Source of the DNA: JALZHR01 sp036389695
Lineage (GTDB): Bacteria > Acidobacteriota > Blastocatellia > Pyrinomonadales > Pyrinomonadaceae
Reading direction: 5' to 3'
NCBI GenBank assembly: GCA_036389695.1
Contig: DASVWG010000247.1
Span: 1-30,032, forward strand
DNA length: 30,032 bases
The position numbers were made by a program, and so were the translations under genes. The notes under the pieces were generated by a model. The model did not search any database. It saw only the letters and a program-made list of their open reading frames with translations, and had not been told where the DNA came from. Below, piece after piece: positions 9,021 through 15,554 of the stretch (within the stretch, counting starts at the first letter, position 1; every line of letters begins with the position of its first letter).

Positions 9021-9233
9021 AGAAGATGTCTTCGCGTTTATTTTCATCTTTTCGCTAAAGTGTTAGCTTGATGACACTTCTGGCGCAGAAGCAAATTAAA
9101 TACTTTATTTACGACTCGTCAATTAAGATTTAATGCCGGCGGCAAAAGCTGCTTTTAGTGCAAAACCTTGAAAACGCGCACTATGAGGATATCTTTGATT
9201 GTTTAAAGTGTCTGTACGGCAGCGCACGGATAA

Positions 9234-9264
9234 AGAAAAGGCGTCGATTTCTGACGCCTTTTCT
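9234..9264. terminator. Terminator-like hairpin
   Basis: AGAAAAGGCGTC (9234-9245) pairs perfectly with 9253-9264 around a 7-nt loop, giving A-rich and T-rich flanks on the two strands. It could end a plus-strand non-coding transcript or a minus-strand one. Confidence 0.65.
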
Positions 9265-9335
9265 ATCCTTGTAAAATTAGGCTAATAATACATTTGACTC
9301 ACCGGCGAGCAAGTCGATACCGGAAATCTAAAAAG

Positions 9336-9434
9336 GTATCAGTAGCCCAAGCGTGAGCGCGGGCTTATTGATTAATCGCCCGCGTCTTTCATCGCCAGAC
9401 GCCAAGCCCGCGCTCACGCTTGGGCTACTGACAC
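9336..9434. repeat. Large inverted repeat downstream of the amidohydrolase operon
   Basis: 27 bp (9340-9366, CAGTAGCCCAAGCGTGAGCG and on) pair perfectly with 9404-9430, extendable to 31 bp with one mismatch. A nested stem GCGTCT/AGACGC lies inside. It sits 54 bp beyond the last amidohydrolase stop and may act as a transcript-end stabiliser. Confidence 0.9.
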
Positions 9435-9488
9435 TTGCCGTCGTCATTCTTATATTCTCAGGTGAATCAAATATCTTAATGCCTAAAA

Positions 9489-10856
9489 TTACTTTCTGTC
9501 CTTAAACTGCTCGTAAAGCTCCGTATGCCTGCTTGTCAGCGGCAGCATTCGACCGTTGATAAATAAATATCTGATATTGGTGCGCGGTTCGAGCAAATCG
9601 CCGTCGGCGACGACGATGTTCGCCGTTTTTCCCTGCTCAATCGAGCCGAGCCGGTCGGCGATGCCGAGAATCTGCGCCGGATAGAGCGTGACGGATTTCA
9701 AAGCGTCTTCTTTCGACAAGCCGAACGCCGAAGCAATTCCCGCCTGATACGGCAAATCGCGCACTTCCGCGCCGTCGTTGCCGGTCGAGATGGCAAATTT
9801 CACGCCCGCTTTTTGCAGCTTCGCAGGCGCTTCAAACAGGTAATCGTATTCATCGTCGTCGCGCGCGGGCAAGTTGTAAATGTTCGTGTAAACGACCGGA
9901 ATATTGTTTTTCACCAGCAAATCAGCCGCTTTCCACGCTTCCTGCCCGCCGATAACGACGCCTTTGATTTTCATTTCCTCGACGAAGCGGGCGACGGCGC
10001 GAATGTCTCGCTCGCGTTCGGCGCGGAAAATAACGGGGCGCTCGCCGCGAATAAAGGGAATCATCGCGTCCATTTTCAGATTGACGCCCGGATACGGCAA
10101 AGTTTTATCCTTCGCGTAAGCGTCTTTCACGCGCGCGTAATTTTCGGCGTCCCTGAAAACTTTTTTCAAATCGTCCAACCGCTTGTCGCGTTGCGTGACG
10201 GCTTGGCTGAATTCGAGCTGCGGCTGCCCGAAACCGGTAGAAGTCGTGACGCGCGGAAAGTTGACGACGAGGGCGAAAGCCGGCACGACCGCCATTTCGC
10301 CCTGCGTCGAACCCCAGAGATTGATAACGGCGGCTTGCCCGGCAATCGTTCCGCCGGTCGGCATCGAAAGCACGGTCGTGATGCCGTTGACGCGCGTCAC
10401 GTTGACGTGCGAGCTGTGCGGATTGATGCCGCTAATCGCTTTGGCATTGGCGTTCATATCGCCGACTTCGGCAACATCGACGGTCGCGTTCGCGCCGAGC
10501 GGAATCTCCGCCAAGCCGAGATTCGTCGCCGCGTCAATCATTCCCGGATAAACCGACAAGCCTCTGCCGTCGATTCTTTCCGCATTCGACGGCACGGAAA
10601 CATTCGCGCCGACCGCCGCAATGCGCCCGTCCTGAATCAAGACCGTCCCGTTCTCAATCGTCGCGCCCGAAACCGTCACAATCCGCGCGTTTACAATCGC
10701 AAAAGTTCCCGCTTTGCCCAAGACATTCTGCTGCGAACCGTCATTCTGCGCCAAAGCAGTAAGCAGTAAGCAGTGAGCGGCGAGCAGTAAAAAACCCATG
10801 CGAAGAAAATTTCTAAAGCTTCCGTTATTTTGCATTTTGCATTTTGCGTTTTGCAT
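9489..10856 (-). CDS. Secreted amidohydrolase-family paralogue lacking the HxH motif
   Basis: It has the amidohydrolase/imidazolonepropionase-like layout: an N-terminal beta-sandwich segment (FAIVNARIVTVSGATIENG, IQDGRIAAVGANV), then the barrel, then the closing segment ALKSVTLYPAQILGIADRLG with SIEQGKTANIVVADGDLLE. The canonical PGxIDxHxH becomes YPGMIDAATNLGL, so the metal-binding HxH is missing and ordinary hydrolase activity is doubtful. I start at 10856 because the upstream gene ends at 10858, leaving a 1-nt gap, and GAAGGAG lies 12 nt before it. The in-frame extension to 11048 only overlaps that gene. Residue 20 is an alternative start (10799). The N-terminal 19 residues and the signal peptide MGFLLLAAHCLLLTALAQ are encoded by heptamer arrays. 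Confidence 0.85.
   Translation of the reverse strand: MQNAKCKMQNNGSFRNFLRMGFLLLAAHCLLLTALAQNDGSQQNVLGKAGTFAIVNARIVTVSGATIENGTVLIQDGRIAAVGANVSVPSNAERIDGRGLSVYPGMIDAATNLGLAEIPLGANATVDVAEVGDMNANAKAISGINPHSSHVNVTRVNGITTVLSMPTGGTIAGQAAVINLWGSTQGEMAVVPAFALVVNFPRVTTSTGFGQPQLEFSQAVTQRDKRLDDLKKVFRDAENYARVKDAYAKDKTLPYPGVNLKMDAMIPFIRGERPVIFRAERERDIRAVARFVEEMKIKGVVIGGQEAWKAADLLVKNNIPVVYTNIYNLPARDDDEYDYLFEAPAKLQKAGVKFAISTGNDGAEVRDLPYQAGIASAFGLSKEDALKSVTLYPAQILGIADRLGSIEQGKTANIVVADGDLLEPRTNIRYLFINGRMLPLTSRHTELYEQFKDRK
10755..10789. repeat. In-gene heptamer array encoding a signal peptide
   Basis: Five consecutive heptamers on the plus strand (AGCAGTA, AGCAGTA, AGCAGTG, AGCGGCG, AGCAGTA). On the coding (minus) strand they encode most of the hydrophobic core of the downstream amidohydrolase signal peptide (LLAAHCLLLTAL). 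Hydrophobicity survives because the words keep TTACTGC. Confidence 0.85.
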
Positions 10857-10858
10857 TT
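10831..10858. repeat. In-gene heptamer array over a start codon
   Basis: Four heptamers (TGCATTT, TGCATTT, TGCGTTT, TGCATTT). On the minus strand they supply the ATG of the downstream amidohydrolase at 10856-10854, encode MQNAKCKMQN, and touch the stop of the upstream gene. Confidence 0.85.
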
Positions 10859-12264
10859 TATTCGTTGTCTCCTTCGCGGTCGGCTTCGTCGCGGTCTTTG
10901 ACGCGCTGCTCGGTCGGGACGCGCGGCTGCGTGCCGCCGGTCGTCGGCGCGCGATTGACGTCCATTTTTTCCAGCGTTTCGCGCTCGCGGGCGAATTCCT
11001 GGCGGCGCAGTAAATCGCGGCTGCGCTCGAAATAAAATTCGCCGTCAATCATCGTCATTTCGACGCGCGCATAGACGCTGAACGGGTGCGCGTTCCAGAT
11101 GACCAAATCCGCGTCCTTGCCGATTTCAATCGAGCCGGTGCGCTTGTCGATGCCGAGCTGTTTCGCCGCGTTGAGCGTAATCATTTTCAAGGCTTCTTCT
11201 TCCGGCACGCCGCCGTATTTCATCACCTTCGCCGCGTCCAGATTCAAGCGGCGCATACGCTCGTCCGAGTCGGAGTTTATCGAAACGACGACGCCCGCTT
11301 TCCACAAAATCGCCGCGTTATACGGAATCGCGTCGTAGGCTTCGAGCTTATACGACCAGCTATCGACGAAAATCGAAACGCCCGTGCCGCGTTTGGCAAT
11401 TTCCGGAGCGATTTTGTAAGCTTCCAGCCCGTGCTGCAAGGTCGCGATTTTAAAACCGAATTCGTCAGCCAGAAGCATCAGATTCAGATGCTCGTCCGAG
11501 CGATAACCGTGCGCGTGAACCAGTCGCTTGCCTTCGAGAATTTCGACCAGCGGCTCAAGCTCCAAATCGCGGCGCGGCTGAATTTTTGTTTTCTTCGCGC
11601 GAAAATCGTCCCACGCTTGTTTGTAATCGCGGGCGCGCAGAAAGGCGTCGCGGATAACTTCCATCGTGCCCATCCGCGTGCGCGGATAACGCGGCGGCTG
11701 TCCCGCGCCCGGATTAAAATTCGTGCGTTTCGGATTTTCGCCGAGCGCGAATTTTATTCCGGCGGGCGCGCCCTCGAAAATAAAATCTTCGACCGGATGA
11801 CCGAACTTGAATTTCACGACAATATTCTGCCCGCCGATGGCGTTTGCCGAGCCGTGCAGCAGATTCGCCGTCGTCACGCCGCCCGCCAGCGCGCGATAAA
11901 TCGTAATATCCGTGGGATTCAGAACGTCGCGCATCTGCGTCATCGAAGTCACGCTGAACGAAAATTCGTTAATCGCGTCGAGCATCGAATGCGAGTGACA
12001 ATCGATAATGCCCGGCGAGACGAATTTTCCGGTCGCATCGACAATCTGCGCATTTCCTGACGCGCTCAGATTTTTTCCGATGCGCGCTATGCGACCGTTC
12101 TGAATCAGAATGTCGGTATTGGTGAGCGTCCCGCGCGCGGCGGTTAAAACGGTCGCGTTGCGAATCAAAACGTCATTGGGTTTTCGAGCCTGCGCGAAAA
12201 CCGCGACGTGCGACGCGGTCAATAAAAATAAACTCAGAAGAATAAAAGCTTTTATTTTTCTCAT
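10858..12264 (-). CDS. Secreted metal-dependent amidohydrolase (imidazolonepropionase-like)
   Basis: The catalytically intact member of the trio, 468 residues. The signal peptide is residues 1-25 (MRKIKAFILLSLFLLTASHV, then AVFAQ). The barrel opens with SPGIIDCHSHS, giving metal ligands His90 and His92. Further conserved sites are RLVHAHGYRSDEH, ATLQHGLEAYK and the late SINSDSDERMRR acid, then ALKMITLNAAKQLGI and GSIEIGKDADLVIWNAHPF. Family members hydrolyse C-N bonds in cyclic amides, peptides or related compounds; the substrate is unknown. The tail after residue 410 is highly charged and may extend beyond the catalytic fold. It is the middle gene: 26 nt after the 12291-13952 gene and 1 nt before the next. 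GGGAAG lies near the start. Confidence 0.9.
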   Translation of the reverse strand: MRKIKAFILLSLFLLTASHVAVFAQARKPNDVLIRNATVLTAARGTLTNTDILIQNGRIARIGKNLSASGNAQIVDATGKFVSPGIIDCHSHSMLDAINEFSFSVTSMTQMRDVLNPTDITIYRALAGGVTTANLLHGSANAIGGQNIVVKFKFGHPVEDFIFEGAPAGIKFALGENPKRTNFNPGAGQPPRYPRTRMGTMEVIRDAFLRARDYKQAWDDFRAKKTKIQPRRDLELEPLVEILEGKRLVHAHGYRSDEHLNLMLLADEFGFKIATLQHGLEAYKIAPEIAKRGTGVSIFVDSWSYKLEAYDAIPYNAAILWKAGVVVSINSDSDERMRRLNLDAAKVMKYGGVPEEEALKMITLNAAKQLGIDKRTGSIEIGKDADLVIWNAHPFSVYARVEMTMIDGEFYFERSRDLLRRQEFARERETLEKMDVNRAPTTGGTQPRVPTEQRVKDRDEADREGDNE

Positions 12265-12290
12265 TCCCGGTTCTTCCCTTTTCTAAACTC

Positions 12291-13952
12291 TTATGGAACT
12301 TTCGCTCCGCTAAACGGTTTGGCTTCCTGCGCCGAGGTCGCCGTGCCGCTGATTTGATTGCCGCTGACTTTGCCGTTCAGCGTCACGTCGATATTCTGAC
12401 CGCCGACGCTGACCGTCACGTCAAAGCTGAAACTGTCGCCGGTAATCGCGCCGTTGCGGATTTCCGCCGCCGCGAAAAAGCCGGACGTCACGTTTCCCGA
12501 AAGCTTTTCGCCTTCCTGTTTGAGGTTTAATGTCACCGGCACGCTCTGCCCGCGAATTTCGACCGTGATATTCCACGCGCCGGTAATATCGAGTTTTGGC
12601 GTCGGCGTCAGCCCGCCGTTGAAAGTCGTGCCGGTCGGCAACGCTTTTTTGTCCGCCGCTTTCTGCTCGAAAAGCTTTCCGTCGACGAAAACGTGCGTAA
12701 TCACTTTGTCTTTCGCAAAAATATCGCCGCGCGAAATGGTCAGGTTGGCGATTTTTCCCTGCTCGATTGAGCCGAGCCGATTTTCGACGCCGAGGATTTC
12801 CGCCGTTCCCAAAGTCATCGCTCTGATAGCCGCGTCTTTGCTCAAACCGTTTTCAATCGCCTTGTTCGCGTTCGTCCAGAAATCGGCGATATTCTGCATT
12901 CCGCCGGATTGAAACGCGAATTTGACGCCCGTCTGCGCCAGCCGCGCCGCGCCTTTCGGCGTTTCGGCGCGCAGCCGCAAAACGTCCAAATCTTCGGCGT
13001 CGGCATCGGGCGAAGCGGCGGCGGTACGCTTCGGAAAATTCAGCGAAAGCAGCACCGGAACGTTTTGTTCCTTTAATCTGCCCGCCACTTTCCACGCCTC
13101 AGTGCCGCCGGAAATAATCGCCCTCAAATTAAATTCCTTCGCCAAATCCAGCGCGCGGACGATTTCGCGCTCCGTGTTCGCGTTAAAAACGACGGGCATC
13201 TGACGATTTAAAACCGGCAGCAGCGCTTCGAGCGATTTGTCCACGTCGGGGCGCTTCATCCCGCGCGGATTCGCGGCGTAATTTTTCTGCCATTCCTGCA
13301 ATCTTTGCGCGTCGAGCAGCATCTGGCGAATCGCCGAAAAAGTTCCCATCAGCGCGGTCGGATACGCGCCGCCCTGCAAGGTTCGAAACGTAATATGCTG
13401 CGCGAACGGCGATTTGATAATCATCGTCGAAACCGTCTCGCCCGCCAGATTTATCACCGCCGACTGCCCGTTAAAAATGCCGTCGCGCGAAACTGTTAAG
13501 ACGGTCGTGAAACCGTTGTTGCGCGGCGTTTCAAACTGCGCTTCGCCCGCTCTTAAAGATTCCAGCGCCGTCGTTTCGGGCTGTAAGCCGTTCGGATAAT
13601 TCGAATTCGATGGCGGTTGCTGCGCCTGTTGCTGCTGTCCTTGTCCGGCTGGTCGCGGCGTCGGCGTCGGCAAGCCGAGATTTGTATTCGCGTCAAAAAA
13701 TCCCGGATAAACCGTTAAGCCGGTGCCGTCAAAAACGCGGGCGTCAGCCGGAACGCGCGGATTTTCGCCGACCGATTCAATCAAGCCGTCGCGAATGACG
13801 ATTGTGCCGCGCTCAATCGCCGCGCCCGAAACCGTCACGATGCGCGCGTTGGTAATCGCAAACGCGCCGCCGGTTTGCGCCGGAGCAGCCAGCGCGCAAA
13901 GCGAGCCGAACGCAAAAATAGCGAGCGTAAAACGCAGGATAAGTTTTCTCAT
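12291..13952 (-). CDS. Secreted amidohydrolase-family paralogue lacking HxH, with C-terminal beta-domain
   Basis: First gene of the amidohydrolase operon, 553 residues. The signal peptide ends near LAAPAQ (residue about 26). The N-terminal segment AFAITNARIVTVSGAAIERG is closely related to that of the last operon gene. The metal motif is again replaced: YPGFFDANTNLGLPTP, followed by a Pro/Gln-rich loop (GQGQQQQAQQPPS). The barrel closes with AIRAMTLGTAEILGV and SIEQGKIANLTISRGD. About 110 C-terminal residues form an extra beta-rich domain (DITGAWNITVEIRGQSVPVT, GEKLSGNVTSG, GNQISGTATS), like small lipid- or ligand-binding barrels. Function is probably non-catalytic or altered; this is inference from the missing ligands. 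No clear ribosome-binding site is visible. Confidence 0.88.
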   Translation of the reverse strand: MRKLILRFTLAIFAFGSLCALAAPAQTGGAFAITNARIVTVSGAAIERGTIVIRDGLIESVGENPRVPADARVFDGTGLTVYPGFFDANTNLGLPTPTPRPAGQGQQQQAQQPPSNSNYPNGLQPETTALESLRAGEAQFETPRNNGFTTVLTVSRDGIFNGQSAVINLAGETVSTMIIKSPFAQHITFRTLQGGAYPTALMGTFSAIRQMLLDAQRLQEWQKNYAANPRGMKRPDVDKSLEALLPVLNRQMPVVFNANTEREIVRALDLAKEFNLRAIISGGTEAWKVAGRLKEQNVPVLLSLNFPKRTAAASPDADAEDLDVLRLRAETPKGAARLAQTGVKFAFQSGGMQNIADFWTNANKAIENGLSKDAAIRAMTLGTAEILGVENRLGSIEQGKIANLTISRGDIFAKDKVITHVFVDGKLFEQKAADKKALPTGTTFNGGLTPTPKLDITGAWNITVEIRGQSVPVTLNLKQEGEKLSGNVTSGFFAAAEIRNGAITGDSFSFDVTVSVGGQNIDVTLNGKVSGNQISGTATSAQEAKPFSGAKVP

Positions 13953-14264
13953 AACTTTACTTGGAAGCTGAAAATCAGAATTGCAAATCAGTGCTTACGC
14001 ATTTTATCTTACAAGGTTTCAGCCGCGAAATTCAATGCGGAAACGCGGGCGGTGATGGAGCGTGTCTCTTAAATGCAGAATGCAGAACGCGGAACGATGA
14101 ATTCGAGATGCAGAATTTGCAATTCATCGTTCCGCGTTCATCGTTCATCGTTTAAAAGACACGCTCCATGACTGTCGCGTTTCTGCCTGTTTACTTCAGC
14201 AAATTCAGCTTTATCTTTCGGCTGGCTATTTACTAAACGCCGCGCCTGAGTTTAACATTGAAAT
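13953..14264. other. 312-bp intergenic region with hairpin element
   Basis: The region lies between divergent genes: the amidohydrolase operon (minus) and the DCC-family gene (plus). The inverted repeat element at 14037-14187 occupies half of it. About 80 bp remain on each side for promoters. I see no convincing -35/-10 pair and no open frame. Confidence 0.6.
14037..14187. repeat. Hairpin element A (GGAAACGCG / GGAGCGTGTCT arms) with nested heptamers
   Basis: Imperfect 31-bp arms 14037-14067 and 14157-14187 share ATGGAGCGTGTCT perfectly and GAAACGCG near the outer end. The arms match those of the elements at 18301 and 19393. Between them lies a second, inner hairpin of heptamers (ATGCAGA, ATGCAGA, ACGCGGA, ACGATGA on the left; TTCATCG units on the right). 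The block 14119-14145 is shared with 4140-4166. Confidence 0.85.
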
Positions 14265-14666
14265 ATGAGCGCAGTAATTTTATTCGACGGAGTTTGTAAT
14301 TTCTGCAACGGCGCGGTGAATTTTATTATCGAGCGCGATAAAACGGGCTATTTCAAATTCGCGCCCTTGCAGTCGGAAATCGGCGAAAAGCTGCTGGCGG
14401 AAAACGGCATCGATAAAATCGAAACCGATTCGGTCGTGCTGATTGAAGACGGCAAAGTCTACACGCATTCGACCGCCGCTCTGCGCATCGCGCGAAAATT
14501 GGACGGCGCGTGGAAATTCACCTACGGTTTCGTCGTCGTGCCGCGCTTTATACGCAACTTTTTCTACCGAATGTTTGCGAAATACCGCTATAAAATGTTC
14601 GGCAAACAGGACGCGTGTATGCTGCCGACGCCGGAAATCCGCCAGCGATTTCTGGCGATGAGCTAG
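14265..14666 (+). CDS. DCC-family thiol-disulfide oxidoreductase-like protein (DUF393)
   Basis: 133 residues matching the DCC/DUF393 family. It starts VILFDGVCNFCNG, with the D-x-V-C-x-x-C signature (Cys11, Cys14), and has FKFAPLQSEIGEKLL and SVVLIEDGKVYTHSTAALRIARKL. The family is predicted to have a thioredoxin-like redox function; substrates are unknown. Length is normal for the family. The start is supported by the family beginning, but the ribosome-binding site is weak. It is followed by a heptamer array that fills the gap to the DUF427 gene. Confidence 0.9.
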   Translation: MSAVILFDGVCNFCNGAVNFIIERDKTGYFKFAPLQSEIGEKLLAENGIDKIETDSVVLIEDGKVYTHSTAALRIARKLDGAWKFTYGFVVVPRFIRNFFYRMFAKYRYKMFGKQDACMLPTPEIRQRFLAMS

Positions 14667-14671
14667 AAGAA

Positions 14672-14803
14672 GCGTGAATCGTGAATCGTAAATAGTAAAT
14701 CGTAAATCGTAAATCGTGAATCGTAAATAGAAAGAAAGCGTCTATTATTACGGACAAATCTATTTACTATTTACGATTCACGATTCACGCTTTACGATTT
14801 ACG
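14672..14803. repeat. Inverted heptamer array (GTGAATC / GTAAATC)
   Basis: The left arm is at least eight consecutive heptamers of the types GTGAATC, GTAAATC and GTAAATA. The right arm is their complement (CTATTTA, CGATTCA, CGATTTA). Positions 14672-14700 pair perfectly with 14762-14790 (29 bp). The array begins 5 bp after the DUF393 stop and ends 8 bp before the DUF427 start, so it is the whole intergenic region. Confidence 0.93.
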
Positions 14804-14811
14804 AAAAAATT

Positions 14812-15093
14812 ATGAAAGCAATCTGGAACGGCGCGGTTTTAGCCGAGAGCGATGAGACTATCGTGATTGAAGGAAATCATTATTTCCCCGCAAATTCGAT
14901 AAATAAAGAATATTTTCAGCCGTCCGCGACGCACACCGTTTGCGGCTGGAAAGGCACGGCGAGTTATTACGATGTCGTCGTGAGCGGCGCGACGAATAAA
15001 GACGCCGCGTGGTTTTACGCGGACGCGAAAGCGGAAGCCAAGGAAATCGAAAATTATGTCGCGTTCTGGAAAGGCGTCGAAGTCGTCGCCTGA
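14812..15093 (+). CDS. DUF427 domain protein
   Basis: 93 residues covering a complete DUF427 domain. Typical elements are MKAIWNGAVLAESDETIVIEG, HYFPANSINKEYF, THTVCGWKGTASYYDVVV, AAWFYADAKAEAKEIENYVAFW and the final KGVEVV. The biochemical function of the family is not established. The gene has no Shine-Dalgarno: the bases before its ATG are the end of the heptamer array plus an A-rich spacer. A small membrane-protein gene starts 9 nt downstream, so they probably share a transcript. Confidence 0.9.
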   Translation: MKAIWNGAVLAESDETIVIEGNHYFPANSINKEYFQPSATHTVCGWKGTASYYDVVVSGATNKDAAWFYADAKAEAKEIENYVAFWKGVEVVA

Positions 15094-15102
15094 GAATGTT
15101 TT

Positions 15103-15486
15103 ATGCCATCGGAAATAATCGCTTTTTTCGTCTGGTGTCTGCTGGCGGTGACAATTCCGCTGGTTTTAATCGTCACCGCTGGTTTCAAATATAGAGAATC
15201 AAGAGACGTGTGGGAAATAATTTCCAGATTATTGCTGGCTTTTTTGATATATTTTCCGGCGACAATATTGTTGGCGATGCCTTTGGGCGGAATGCTTAAC
15301 GCGATGGCGCACAGAAAAATGCCCAGCGCGGGAGAAAAGCTTTTTTGTTTTGCGCTGATTTTTATTTACGGTCTGGTCGGATGTTTTTTGTGGTTTATGG
15401 TAAAAAGCGATTTTATAAAACCTTTGCTGATTTTCAGCCGCAATCATAACAAGCCGCAGACGATTTTAGACGAAGACGAGAAATAA
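15103..15486 (+). CDS. Hypothetical three-helix membrane protein
   Basis: I do not recognise a family. The 127-residue product has three hydrophobic segments, at about residues 4-26 (IIAFFVWCLLAVTIPLVLIV), 40-63 (ISRLLLAFLIYFPATILLAM) and 80-99 (LFCFALIFIYGLVGCFLWFM), and a polar, acidic C-terminus ending QTILDEDEK. It lies 9 nt after the DUF427 gene on the same strand. Base composition resembles its neighbours, and the downstream gap is short, so I regard it as a real gene. Confidence 0.7.
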   Translation: MPSEIIAFFVWCLLAVTIPLVLIVTAGFKYRESRDVWEIISRLLLAFLIYFPATILLAMPLGGMLNAMAHRKMPSAGEKLFCFALIFIYGLVGCFLWFMVKSDFIKPLLIFSRNHNKPQTILDEDEK

Positions 15487-15554
15487 CGAAATAAAATCAT
15501 CTCACTAACGCCGGTTTTCAATCGTCCGAAGCTAAATTTTATTTAGTTGAAAAT

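Larger units (their letters stand above)
8131..9488. other. 1.36-kb gene-free, hairpin-rich region
   Basis: I find no credible gene here on either strand. The stretch is more AT-rich than its neighbours and packed with hairpins. Besides the entries below, these include 8258-8347 stem regions, 8481-8506 (CCAAAATAAA and its complement), 8639-8664 (TTTCTCCG/CGGAGAAA), 8750-8781 (CGGCTAT...ATAGCCG), 8843-8856 (CGCGAC/GTCGCG), 8954-8965 (perfect palindrome CATCCCGGGATG), 9000-9012 and 9157-9182 (AGTGC/GCACT). The part nearest the beta-helix gene is its 5' leader. The rest may hold untranslated RNAs. Confidence 0.7.

Noticed and set aside
10857..11048. N-terminal extension of the last amidohydrolase to 11048
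   Set aside because: It would overlap the upstream gene by about 190 bp and give a basic, domain-free lead; the coupled start at 10856 has a ribosome-binding site and signal peptide.
9813..12060. Long plus-strand frames (318 and 324 codons) opposite the amidohydrolase genes
   Set aside because: They are arginine-rich, domain-free mirror frames of well-supported minus-strand genes in GC-rich codon usage.
14672..14803. CRISPR array
   Set aside because: Units are 7 nt, contiguous and without spacers; no cas gene is present.
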